Below are positions 1-10,959 of a stretch of 64,000 nucleotides of DNA, in pieces (the first letter of the stretch is position 1; every line of letters starts with the position of its first letter). The position numbers were made by a program, and so were the translations under genes. Location of the stretch: NCBI GenBank assembly GCA_003427395.1, contig BFEA01000115.1, positions 2,669,593-2,733,592 on the forward strand. Reading direction: 5' to 3'. The stretch comes from Chara braunii. Its lineage: Eukaryota; Streptophyta; Charophyceae; Charales; Characeae. The notes under the pieces were generated by a model that saw only the letters and a program-made list of their open reading frames with translations, was not told the DNA's origin and did no database searches.

Positions 1-60
<60 letters not shown>
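1..60. repeat. (GA)n microsatellite
   Basis: Uninterrupted GA dinucleotides run from the window edge to base 60. The tract is open-ended on the left, so its true length is unknown. Confidence 0.98.
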
Positions 61-63
<3 letters not shown>

Positions 64-768
64 GGGGTTACTGACGAAGGCGTGACAAGAAGTTACTGCA
101 GTAGTGGTCCGTCTTCTAGTGCTCGTTNGAAGTTAGGACGCGTAACAAGAGCCTGCTGGACCGTCTATTCGACTCCATCCCCGTTGACTGCAGAGTGTTG
201 GTTGTGGTATCGGTGGCGGTGTGCGCCCCATAGCAAGGACTTCGCCATTCAAGATCTTGGGTGGTGGAGCTTTCCACCGTTTCGTCATTTATTATTTATC
301 TGGAGTGAAGCTATCCAGCATGGCAAAGGAAATGAGTGTTCTGTCGAAGGTGTCTTCTGCAGAGGATCACTCCGACCAACCNTCAGCTGTGGACGAGAAC
401 GGTTTGGACCTGCTGCACCTCNCCATCACCACTGAACAGAGGCACAGGACCGACACTCTGCGATGATGGCGGCGGCACATAGAGAATGTGCGAACCTAGT
501 GGCCACGAAGATGGAAGAAGGTTGGCGAACTGTTGGTATACTGGCAAGGGAAGCAGACCCTGACTATTCCGTCAGTACTTCCGCGGAAGGCACCTACTAC
601 ACGGAACTTCCGAACAACCAAGTGCCNGTGCGGGGCACACACACACTCAAGCCGACAAGCACTCGGACATGCATGCAGACCAGCAAGCACTCTACAACAA
701 GGGGCGAACTCAGTGAGGCATACATTCCATGAGCAAAACTCTGAAATCAGCTGAAAGAAAAAAACAGA
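61..768. other. No supported gene; four single-N joins
   Basis: Short open frames exist but show no recognisable domain. Single N bases at 128, 382, 422 and 627 look like scaffold joins where contigs were abutted without merging, so reading frames across this stretch are unreliable. Confidence 0.6.
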
Positions 769-998
769 GTGCAGAAATGGCGTTCAGCACATCTCCACAA
801 AAACGTCCAGATCAAGGCGCTGAGGAAACTCAACGCTGCTCGTGGGAAAAAAAAAAAAAAAGAAGCTACATTGGACCCCGCAGGGGCCAAGTCCCAGTAG
901 CACCATTGACATTCCTCAACGCCATTTCTGCACACCCCACAAAAAACGACCGCATTTAAGCGTTGAGGAATCGCAACGCTGCTACTGGGACTCGGCCC
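769..998. repeat. Inverted and direct copies of a ~45-bp unit
   Basis: A unit beginning GTGCAGAAATGGCGTT (769-784) recurs in reverse orientation at 918-933, a perfect 16-bp match. The following part (GTTGAGGAAT...GCTGCTACTGGGACT) lies inverted at about 889-920 and direct at 959-995. The two arms can fold as a long imperfect hairpin. A less similar direct copy lies at 820-848. Confidence 0.6.
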
Positions 999-1169
999 GT
1001 GCACCGAAAATGACCCTGCCTCCTATTCGGGCGAAGATGGTTTTGCTGGGGAGGCCTCCTCATGTCATGAGCCGCCGAAAGCATCTCTCATGGCCTAAAC
1101 AGAAATTGCTCAAGGACGGCCGATAACCACGCAAATGCAGACAAGTGACTGTCAGACACCCGCGCTCTT

Positions 1170-1550
1170 CACGGTTCTGACACTCCAATAGAAACCAAGG
1201 CCTGTCCGTCAGACTTCCTATGTATTCTGTACAACAGAATGCCGCACCGCCGTCGCGCCATCGTCACACCGTGGTAGCTGCCTACACTACAACGTGCAGG
1301 GGGGGATGGGCAGCCTTCTGGATGGTAGTGTCCAAAGCCAACACTCTCCCACACACCACACCCAACCCACTCACACGCGCACTCACACCCATGTGGGCTG
1401 AAGACCTTACTGATACCGACTGGGAGGATCCAGCTCCCTATCTCAGTTGGAGTCGGATGGCACCAAGAGTGCCACAGGCGGCTGTGCGATTGAACCCACA
1501 ACCTCCTGAATGCCACTTGCGTGCCTAACCAATTGAGTTAGGATGCTGGA
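1170..1550 (-). mobile_element. tRNA-derived SINE, variant body
   Basis: Read on the minus strand, the element starts near 1550 with a tRNA-like head: a box A-like TAACTCAATTGG (1529-1540) and a box B-like GGGTTCAATCGC (1486-1497). The middle of the head, with GGCACGCAAGTGGCATTCAGGAGG, is nearly identical to the SINE heads at 61067 and 61849, but the body is different. This suggests a second SINE family sharing the same tRNA-like promoter. The 3' end is not sharply defined. Confidence 0.6.
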
Positions 1551-1942
1551 TGGAGCCCAGATTCTTCTCTAGCAGAAGGGGAAAAAAAAAAAAAAAAAAA
1601 AAAACCTGAAAAAAGAATAGCAAGCTACTGAGGGCTGTACAACCCCACAGGCAGCCAGGAAAAAGGGCATTTCAAGCTGTAAAGTTCTAAGCTACTAGCA
1701 GTGTATCTACCTGTGTTCTACCAGAAGATTCATGCTCATGTTGCACTTCTTTTTTTTTTTTTCCCTTTTCCCCCATTTTTTTTTAGGTGGGGCCCTCAGC
1801 GGGCAAGGCATCACCCGCCAAGCACATCGCCATGGGTGCCTTGAGGATTTCCACTCTTGTTAGGGCGGGTGTTGGTGTTGCGGGATGGGTGTCAAGACTG
1901 TGTATACAGGGACGGGGCTCCGAGCCCCCAGTGGGGCGAGAC
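1551..1942. other. Intergenic, homopolymer tracts
   Basis: Poly(A) at about 1580-1602 and poly(T) tracts near 1750-1784 are likely retroposon tails. I see no gene here. Confidence 0.5.
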
Positions 1943-1987
1943 TGTGACGCGCAACCTCACGCCCTGTGCTGTCTTTCGTTCGGAGTG

Positions 1988-2168
1988 CTAAAGGTGCGGA
2001 ATGAAGGCCCAGGAAAAACAGCAAGATGGGGTGTGCCAAGGATTTTTGGAAAATTGAGTGTGGGGACACAGACAGAANCTAAAGGTGCGGAATGAAGGCC
2101 CAGGAAAAACAGCAAGATGGGGTGTGCCAAGGATTTTTGGAAAATTGAGTGTGGGGACACAGACAGAA
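1988..2168. repeat. 90-bp exact duplication around a single N
   Basis: Bases 1988-2077 repeat at 2079-2168 with only an N (2078) between them. The 5' LTR has the same 90-bp duplication with N at 13922. The other LTRs have one copy. This is the mark of two overlapping contig ends joined without merging, so the duplication is probably not real. Confidence 0.85.
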
Positions 2169-2267
2169 CTGAACCCCCCCGTGTTGGCCCGATGAAGTAA
2201 GTCGGTTGCTTTCGCGCGTCGCGGAATGCGCGCTCGGGCACGGCGCAAAAAAGAGAAAAATCCAAAT

Positions 2268-2793
2268 TTAATCCAATTGTCGAGCTTCCCACCGTGCTAC
2301 GGATCTTCGTTTAGAGCGGAACAGCTTCGACACACTCCGCGTATCCCGTTTCCGTATCAAGTCTCGACGTCGCTCGTTGGTCAGTTCCGAGTCTGACGTA
2401 GATGGTCTTAGTCGTGTGGCCCTTCCCTTGTGCTCGTCCTCTCTCCGTATCCGATAGTGGAAGCCCTTCGATTCGTAACGATCGAAACGCTGGCACTCAG
2501 TGCACAAGGTTCGAGGCCAATGGGGCGCCACTGCCGTTCCACGGAATGACGATCAGTTCGTTAAATGGCAACAATACCGAGTAGAGTGTAAAGTGTGTAT
2601 CGATAATGACAAAGCCCGCATCCACAAAGCCGGAACAGCGATTTTCAGGAGGGACCGATTCGTGCAAAAGCTTCCCGTACGTCCCACTCGCATACACGTG
2701 TCCTCTCCTCGTTGTAAGGGAAGGGGGGGGTTGGCGAGGGAGATGCGGAAGGCTGGCGCCCGATCGAGGAACGGTCGTTAGCCCACATATCAA
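2268..2793 (-). pseudogene. LTR-ORF, frameshifted copy
   Basis: This is the same protein as the intact ORF at 14111-14659, split over two frames. The first part contains RCSGFVDAGFVIIDTHF and FNELIVIPW; the second starts at APHWPRTLCTEC and runs to the conserved C-terminal RWEARQ. The break is a 1-bp insertion near 2540-2543, where GCCGTTCC replaces GTCGTCC of the 5' LTR. A further change near 2660-2670 removes the conserved GGRYYFPP part. Confidence 0.8.
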
Positions 2794-5155
2794 TCAATCA
2801 AACATAATTTACACAAATCCTTAAGACGTCATCAACAAAAGGGGCACAAAAAGAGCTAATTAGTACCTTCCTCCCTTTGGTCACGAGAGAAGCAGCTTAC
2901 GACACCCACACAATCATGCATTAATCGGATTGGAGTTCCGAGGGATCAACCCGCGACTCAGTTTCAGCGGACCCGATCAACAAAAACACGATGCGCCTAG
3001 CTTTTTCGGGGCTGCCTCGCCGACTACCTGTTGATGTCGTACAGCATAAGGCAGATGGCATGCGCAGTGCATTCAGACACACAGATCTAAACACTCTTGC
3101 ATTCTGGAACAAAATCTCATCGAGTGCTGAGTCTAATCAACGCAGAAAGACAAGCATCTCATACATTCACTGTGGTAGGTGCGAAGATGACAAGGGTAAA
3201 CAGGTCAGAAATCAACCGAGGGATTGTACACACGCATCCACCGTTCACAAGACAAGGGGATTACGTTCTCGACATCTGGGGATTACCTAGGAAACTAATG
3301 GAAGAGTTCCGGAAGACGTTCTTCCCCGCGGAAGTTCGCTTTGGTTCACATGAGCGGCAAACCCACAACACACCGTCATTCAAGTTAGAGAGAGAGAGAG
3401 AGAGAGATGGGAGAGATGAGCGAGAAAAGTCGAGACATAAGACACCAGAAATCGACAAGAGGACATTCGGCTTCACAACCATGAACTCACACCAGAAAAA
3501 TGATCCGCAATGAAGGCACATTCGCCGTAAAATTCCAATATGGCCCCCGACCAATCATCCACTCAACTCCAATCACAAATCCTCATACCCGCACCGACGA
3601 TCCCGGCCGTCGCGTGCTAATTTCCGCCACTGCGATCGTCACCCGTTGACGCAGACTCGACTCAGCTCGCCCTGATCCCACAGTCTGTCGTGGCGATCAA
3701 GCGCGCAACCGGCCAGACTACTGTCAGCCCGACAGGACTTTTTGACTCTCACCAAACGCATCACCTAGCCACTGCTTCCCGGAAGCTGGCTTGGGAGTGG
3801 AAAACGTAAGAGAGTTTTGTGGGCACGTTTGTGGAATGTATAGTTGCGAGCAAGGAGATGGATGGGGAAAGAGTCAGAGGAGAGATCAGGGTGTAAGGAG
3901 AGGAGGTTCAGCGAAGGGTGCTCAGGAGAAGCCATGTTGATCCTGCAGAACCCGATGGTTGGCCAATCAGATTCGTCACGCAATAGGAAGATTCCCTTAC
4001 TCAACGCGTCTGATTGGTGAGCCGGGGTGATCGAAGGATCAACCGGGCTTCGCGAGTCAGGGTTGCTGAGCGGGAAAAGACGAGGCGCGAAAAGCAGCGC
4101 GAGACGGGTCCAAGATTCAGACGATCAAGAAAGGGAAGCAGGCGCGCAAAAAAGCAGAGAGGGAAAAACAATTGCGATGGGAGAAGGAGAAGAAGGGGAA
4201 GGGAAAAGAGAGAGTGCGGGGGAAGGATGGCGCGGGAAATAAGGAGGAGGATGCTTGCATGCACGGTGCCGACAGTAAGAGAAAAAGGCACCGAAACAGT
4301 TACAGCTTGCCTATATCCTACACCAATTCAAAAATTGAAATCACCATATCCGCGCGCGAAAGTCGACACGGGAAAAAAAAGTCTTATGCCTATCCGTATT
4401 CTCATAAAATTCCTAGAGTTTTCTCTGACGTGACCGAGAACGTTCATGCAAGGAAAAAGATACGTCGGGCTCCGCTTATTCCGTAATTCCTAACTGTTGA
4501 GCCCAATTCCTATTGCGCTCGCTAAGGCATGCGAAATTTCTCGTGCATTTCCCGAATTACAAAAAGCAGAATTCCAAGAATCAATAGAACTTCCAAAAAA
4601 ATGGGGGCCCAAACAAGGCGCCTGAAATCAAGAAAAGCGACGAGGGTTCTGTGGGGTCGGTATGATACACCAAGGGGTATTGGGTCAAGGGGGTGCGAAA
4701 GATAGCACGGGGTCGGGAAATGGTTCGTCACATATCTGACGCGCAGGGGGTTCCAAAATTATGCGATCTCCTGATTGCATGAGAGCTCGAATAAAGGGAA
4801 TACGAGGGGACGAAGAAACAAGAAGAAGTACAAGGAATGAAGAAGCAGGACGAAATAGGAGCTTGGATCAGCATGATGAGCTGGCGACAACATCCGTGGC
4901 AAGATCTTCGTGAAGCATGCCGGCTCGTGCTGTTTCGGATCCCGTTCCCTGCAGTCCTGTCATATGCAACCCCCTGTCCTTCGAATCTTCGGAGATCGTC
5001 TAGGTGGCACCATCATGGTCCATCAGATCTCCGTGTGCTCTGCACCCTCAGTCCAGCGTATTTCATCGAATCAAAGCATAAGTTGACGTCATCGTCAATG
5101 GCGTGATCTTCACGAAAACTGCTGATTCGTGCTGCTCGGGGACACGTGGCGGGTT

Positions 5156-7245
5156 TCAACGCCGTGTGGGGATGGGGAAGTAGACATTGTACATGGAGGG
5201 TTGCCGTCGGGGAGGGTTGGGGGGGAGTGGGGGTAAGTATCGGTTCATCCCTTCCTCCGTGATCGGGGGATCCTCGTAGCGGATGATCCGGTGAAAGCGG
5301 GGAAACCGATCGCCGTTGTGAGGGAGGGAGGCGAGGTAGTCAGGGTAAAGGGTGGAGAAAGTGCGGAAGAGGGCCGCGCGAAACTGCTCGTGATGGCGAC
5401 ACGCGGGAATGGTCCCGGTGATTACGCAGTAGACTTCTACTGCGTTACTTTGTTCCACGCGGCGCTGAACAAGAGGACGTGTAGACAGAACGTGGGGCTC
5501 GCGGCTTGAAGGGAGGGGCTGGGATGGACGGTGACGGCGAGACGGGTGGAGTAAAAGTGCTCGAAAGTATTGGGAGGAAAGGGGTTGCGAGGGAAGATGG
5601 CGGGGGTAGAAATCTGGGAGAGGGTAAGGTAATCAAGGGGACGGCGGGATAATGACCGTGGATGAAGACCGATTCCCCGCTTCGGTACGTGGACGAACTG
5701 GGGGACGGGTTGGGGTGGAGGGGGAGGGGGATCGACTCCGTCTCGGTCGCGATGCGCTCGGAGCCGCGGTTGCTGATCCGCCATCTTCGGGCTCGGGGGG
5801 CTCTGGATCCCTGGTTGGGTCGTCGTTGATGCGCAGGCTCGCCTTGCTGGGGATCTCCAGCTGGTTTTTTTCCGGCGGCGATTTCCTCCCTTCTTCGTGC
5901 CTCTTCGGGATCTTCCGCTTCTGTGCCCGTGCGCGCCGCTTCTTCCGGCAAGTCTTCCCACTCCAATCTGGCTTCCTCCTCTTCTAGCTCCTCCTCCTCA
6001 CTCTGCTCCTTCACTGTACTCACTATAGCTTCCTTCCTCCGACGTTTCTTCGTCGGCGTCGCCTTCTTCTTCTCCTTGAAGCACCTCCTCAGGAGCACCC
6101 CCGGTAAGTAGGCCCCAGCGTCGAAGGCTCCATCTATTGGTGGGGAGCTACACCTGCTGGAAATCGGGTCCAGCATCCCTATACAAATATGAAAATATAT
6201 CTGCTGGAAATCAGGTCCCGCGTCCGTATGCGATGGTGTGAATGTATGTGCTGGAAAACGGGTCCAGTGTCCCTGTCCATCTGATCTACAGAACCTCACC
6301 AACAGACTGAGACATCAATCCTATCAGGCGAAACCCTAATCACGATGTAATGTGTATTACACTAATGTGATTTATATTTGCTGGAAATCGGCCCAGCATC
6401 CCTATACCATGTTGTGTACTATATCCAACAGTCAGGCGCTGCCAATATATGTCTTTATTCTATATCTATCAAACTATAAGCCCGAAACCAAAGCTCTTTT
6501 TTTTTTTTTTTTTTTTAGCACAACCCCTCCCAGTGCTAGTGCTGCTGATACGAGTAGTCACCACTAGCACCCCAGGGGAGGCTCCATCTATTGGTGGGGA
6601 GCATCACCTGCTGGAAAGCGGGTCCAGCATCCCATATACAGATCATATACAGAGTCATGGTTATGAGGCCTGCCAGCATTGATTGCCCTGTCTTCCAGGG
6701 GCGTCGCTTTGCGAAACGATGTCGAGGGGGAGATCGTCAGCTAATTGCACGGGTGGGACGATGAGTTCTTGAACGATGGGCTGGCGATGGCCTGGTCGCA
6801 CCGATCCGAAGAGGAAACCGAGGAGATCACCATCCACATCCGTTCTCCAAGCCTGCAGGATCAACAGCTCCAGGTACTCGACGCACGCAGGCTGCTCACT
6901 GGTCCGCGTCCACGTCACCTGCACTCGGGCCAAGCACACAGACAAATCAACAAAGGTTTCACGCCACAGCCGCCAATGTCTAGGATCGAGGAGCGGAACG
7001 ATGAGAGGCTCAAGGGAGAAAGAAAGGCGAGGATGGAGATCGGATTGCCAGAAGGTGGGGAAAAGAGAGGGGAGCCCGAAGGTGGAGAGGGGAGCCAGGG
7101 GAGCGGCGCGGTTTATTGGGGGCGTTGGAAGGGGATGAGGGCGGGGAGCGCGACTCCTGGTTGGCGCGGAGAAGTGCGAACGTCGAAGTCCGTCCTGGCT
7201 ATCGGGAATAGATTGTACCCTGGACGCGCGAGACCGTGATGCCAA
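5156..7245 (-). pseudogene. Possible third ORF between integrase and 3' LTR
   Basis: Three long minus-strand open stretches follow each other: 7245-6661 (194 codons), 6302-5445 (285) and 5458-5156 (100). The middle one has a highly charged, Glu/Arg-rich segment (EEEELEEEEARLEWEDLPEE) that could be coiled coil, then a Pro/Ser-rich tail. The stretch is interrupted by inserted LINE-tail sequences at 6130-6640. I recognise no family and see no signal peptide or clear membrane span, so an envelope role is not supported. Ty3/gypsy elements often have little between integrase and LTR, so about 2.8 kb here is unusual. Confidence 0.35.
6130..6640 (-). repeat. LINE 3'-tail copies with repeated hairpin
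   Basis: Two tail copies in minus orientation (6130-6186 and 6575-6640) carry the conserved GCTCCCCACCAATAGATGGAGC block. The short hairpin GCTGGA...TCCAGC occurs five times, at 6156-6174, 6203-6221, 6250-6268, 6380-6397 and 6610-6628. A poly(T) run near 6497-6518 is the poly(A) tail of one copy read from the other strand. These tails match the 3' end of the LINE at 54812-54945. Confidence 0.75.
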
Positions 7246-7589
7246 TCAGTCGACAACTGCTGCGCCCACTCTCGCAAGGAGGTCAAGATCGCGGTATGTC
7301 ACAGTGGGTTGATCGTGCTAATGTCGCCACCGAATGCAGCGACCGTAGTGACGTGGCTCGTCCCGGGAGTCGCTCGTCGATGAAGAGCCACCACCTCTGC
7401 CAATACCACTGCCTGCTGACTCCCGGCGAATCGGAATGCAGCAGTGGCACACACTCCCTCGGTGCAAAAAAACTGCGCTACCCTTCACAGATCAAGACTA
7501 AGCTGCGGATGACGAACTTGCCGGATCTCGGAGATGTAGCCACGTGGCTGCAGCAGATGATCGCCAAGAGCTTGCTCCGTGATGAAACT

Positions 7590-8804
7590 CATGGCGAGGA
7601 CAGGGAAGAAGATGAAAGAGGGGAGCAGGAGGGAGAGAGCGAAGCGAAAACTAGATCGTCTTCGTCCTCTTCTTCAGCAGATGAGGGAGATGGAGGGATG
7701 TCAGAGGGAGGGAGGGGATGGATATAAGAGGTATGGCGGACGATGGGGACTGAGCTATGGATGGCGCTTGCTTCGGGCGCAATGCGCACCGTGTTGGCAC
7801 CGTTGGGTCCGAGCTCGACCACGCGGAAATAGCCAGAAACTTTGGGAGCGAGTTTCCGGTCGCGTGCACATTTACGTACCTGTACCAGTCCCCTAATTTA
7901 TATTGATGTTGGGGACCGGCATTCCCATTTCGGGCTTCGTAGCTACGGACTTGTCTTCCGTGGGCTAGATTAGTCATTTTCTGTCTTTTTCGGGCTAGCT
8001 TCGGAACGGCCCGTTCTATTATATCGGTGTACCTTTTGGCCTTGGCCTTAAGGGCGGCACGCGTGTCTCTACCCCCTGCATCGGCAATTTCCGAATTGCC
8101 CCGGTAATCGACATATGGGAGGCTATTGGTTCGAAGCTGGAAGGGGGTGAACCCTGTGGATTCATGAGGGGTGGCCTGGAGAATTCCAACAATTTGGTAT
8201 ACGATCTCGGGCCAAGGGCGCGTATCATTCGCCGCTAAATTTCTACGAAGGGCATTCTTAATCATGCGACTGGCATTTTCGGCCAACCCGTTCGATTGAG
8301 AAACGTGGGGTGTCGTGTGTCGAAGTGTAATGCCTCTTCGTGCGAGCAATTCCTCTACCTCACCTTTCAATTCAGACCCGTTGTCGGTTAGAATTTCTTC
8401 TGTATCTAGGTGAGTATAGAGGAACCGATTGATGTACGTGGCTATCTCTGCGGCCTTACGGGTCTTGCAGGGGTATACCTCGATGTATTTGGAAAATGGT
8501 CTATTAAAACTAAAAGGATGGAATATTCGCAACGGTCGATATTTGTCGTGTCCATACTGACTCGCTGGAAAGGGCGCTCTACTTCTGTCGGTACTATCGT
8601 GTTTGGTCCCCGTATTGGGGCACGATCGGCGGCACAGACCAGACAGTTGGTGACTACGTATCTGAAATCGTCCCGTATATTAGACCAGAACCATCGATTT
8701 TGATCTATAGTTGCCTCTGTGACACGTATCGCGAAGTGAGCGGCCTGTTCTTCGTGAGCAGATCGGGTCCAATCATATCTCTGGAATGCATGGGGAACCG
8801 TCAA
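7590..8804 (-). pseudogene. pol: Integrase region of element 1
   Basis: The N-terminal zinc site is present as two His (SAHEEQAAH) and TNCLVC about 30 residues later (roughly 8640-8760). The catalytic triad is visible: Asp in VSMDTTN, Asp in LTDNGSE, and Glu in GLAENASR. Integrase inserts the element cDNA into host DNA. The frame shifts between the first and second catalytic Asp (about 8442-8532) and again near 7830-7845, after which a GPF-like module (VVELGPNGANTV) continues in another frame. No chromodomain was seen at the C-terminus, which ends in a Glu/Ser-rich tail. Confidence 0.85.
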
Positions 8805-9058
8805 CCATAAACCCGATCCGTCAGTTTTACGTTTTTCTGGGTGGCCGTTGATCCAGCGGTAATCCCGAGATCTCTCGGTAGCCCGACGTCTGTCCGACGT
8901 CTGTCGTGCTTAGTGAGATGATCCAATGGTAACCCAACCAGCTTAGCCAATAGAATTTTATCCGTCCAGACCTCCGCTCGTTGGTATTTCTCGTCGTATT
9001 CAGGGTCGTCCGTACGGGCGGCCTCGAATTGAACCTAAGTAGGCAGTTTGTCCGTCCT

Positions 9059-9382
9059 ACAAAGAGGGCATTTCTATTCCCTGTTACTTGTTCGATATCG
9101 AACACATGCACCGTGTGCACGATTGACACACATGGCACAGTTTACCCACTCAACGAATCCGGTCTCAAAGGGATGGCAATTCACCCCATATACCCGTGTA
9201 ATACACGTACAAAAATAGCAAAATTTATCGGGAAGGGTGGCGAAGAAGGCCGATGAGGCGAGAGGGCCGGACTCAGCAGGGGAAGAAGGGGTCGCCAAGA
9301 CAGAAGGAGCAGCCATGATGATAGAGGAGGAGAAAGAGAGTGAGAAGGGCTGCAGAGAGGGCAGAGCGAAGCTACGTGTCAC
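9059..9382 (-). pseudogene. PHD-like zinc finger inside pol
   Basis: Directly after RNase H, in the same frame past a TAA, is a stretch with the PHD order of ligands: Cys55 and Cys58 (CYFC), Cys82 and Cys85 in EWVNCAMC, His90, Cys93, and then CPLC at 9059-9070. An in-frame TAG at 9074-9076 separates the last Cys pair; a CAG codon would need only C to T there. PHD fingers read histone tails in the nucleus. The first 50 residues are Ser/Pro-rich linker. RING-like or other cross-brace fingers remain possible. Placement between RNase H and integrase is not the standard Ty3/gypsy layout. Confidence 0.55.
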
Positions 9383-10959
9383 TTACTCCTTCGACAGAAT
9401 TTCCACTTGTCCGTATCGCGGTCCGCTGTCCTCCTTCGGCTCGTTCCACGGAATCACTTCTTCGCTTTTGAGGACCTTCTCGGGTCGGTGCAGTCGTGTC
9501 AACCCGTCAGCATTTCCGTGCCTCTCGTGCTTCCAATGACGAATGTCAAAGTCCATGCTCTTTAGCATTATCGCCCTTCTCCCGATCATGCCTGAGTAAT
9601 CCTTAGACTTCTTCAGGGCTAATAATGGCTTATGATCGGTGACCAGTGTGAACTTCCGCCCATACAAGTAGGCTGAAAGTGGCTGATCCGCCACAGAGCT
9701 GCGTAACATTCACCTGTTGGGGCGGCGTAATTGCGCTTGCAAGCAGACACCGACTTAGACGTGTATTCCACCACACATTCAAGTTCGTCGGGTCCCACCT
9801 GGGCCAAGATCGTTGAGATTGCCTCTGGCTGCCAGTCCGTGATGAGGATAAAAGGCTTTGCAGGATCCGGTCTTATAAGGACCGGAGCCGGAATAAGGGC
9901 TGCCTTGAGTTTCGAGAACGCCTGGTCACACTCTGGCGTCCAGATCAACGGTTGATCCTTTTTCAACAGATTCGTGAGGGGACCTGCAATAGCCGCGAAG
10001 CCCTTCATAAACCTTCGGTAGTACAAGGCCAGGCTAAAAAAGGCGCGAACTTGAGTGATAGTCGTGGGCACAGGTGCGTCTCTCACGGCTGCCACGTTTT
10101 GCGGTTCCGGTCTGAGTCCCTGGTCCGTCACCACGTGTCCCAGAAAGGAAATGGTGGTAAGAAAGAACTGACATTTCTCGAGCGCCACCTTGAAACCGGC
10201 ATCTCTTAAAGCGTGCAGCGTCCACTCGATGTGCTGCACGTGCCCCTCGTAGGAACTTGAATACACCAGAATATCATTCATGTACACGATCACGCAATAA
10301 TTGATAATGCTCTGGGCCAGCCGTGTCTTCCGCACAAAGTTTTGGAAAGCTATATTCATGGCTCGCTGGAAGGTTGCAGGAGCAATGCAGATGCCCATCG
10401 GACATCGGACCCATTGCCAGGTACCTTCGAACAACACAAACGTCGTTTTTGGACGATCCTCCTCTCGAACAAGAAGATGATGAAAGTTATCATGAAACCC
10501 ATGCCGAACATCAAACTTACTGAAAAATTGAGCACTCCCAATCGCATCCAACAACGCATTAATCCGGGGAAGGGGATACACATCTTTGATCGTGATATCA
10601 TTCAGCTTTCGATAATCGATGTATATGCGAATTCCTCCGGCCTTTTTGGGCACTATTACCACAGAAAACAGCCAAGGTTCTATTGCGAGTTCGATCCATC
10701 CATTAGCCTCAAATTCTTTGATTCGTTGAAACGTAGTCGCCCGTTGGGCTGGCGAGTATCGATAAGGGACGCAGCTAATGGGCGGATGATCCCCCGTTAG
10801 GATGGCATGCTTGATCACATTAGACAACCCAATATCATTATTGCGCACACTCAATACCTCCATGTACCCATTCAAGACGTTTATTAGCGATCGTCGGAAC
10901 TCCAGGGGAACGTGATCGGGTAGAGTGACGATTGGTCGATCGGGTATTTCAAGAGGCAT
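9383..10959 (-). pseudogene. pol: Reverse transcriptase and RNase H of element 1
   Basis: The RT palm is long and open (10959-9619). Motif A is FSKFDVRHGFH, the KPPGG-like entry is KKAGGIRIYIDYRKLND, and the active-site box reads VYMNDILVYS. The usual box is Y-x-D-D, so the first catalytic Asp is Asn and the enzyme should be inactive. The thumb and connection follow, then RNase H starts (ILITDW, where TDAS is usual) and shifts frame at 9619-9709 into YLYGRKFTLVTDHKPLLAL. The frame ends at a TAA next to 9382. Together these convert element RNA to cDNA in virus-like particles. Confidence 0.93.

Larger units (their letters stand above)
1943..4732 (-). repeat. 3' LTR of element 1 (~2.8 kb)
   Basis: The LTR begins TGTGACGAACC (reading down from 4732) and ends CGTCACA (1943-1949), giving 7-bp terminal inverted repeats and the expected TG...CA ends. 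It is colinear with the LTRs at 32426-35029, 57374-59805 and 41957-44085. A weak TATA-like TATACATT lies at 3833-3844 where the other LTRs have CTATAAA. Downstream of it is a frameshifted copy of the LTR-ORF. By eye it differs from the 5' LTR of the same element at several percent of positions, so the insertion is old or the two LTRs come from different insertions. Confidence 0.85.

Noticed and set aside
5445-6302. Envelope-like protein
   Set aside because: No signal peptide, membrane segment or fusion-like motif is visible; only a charged and proline-rich ORF can be supported.
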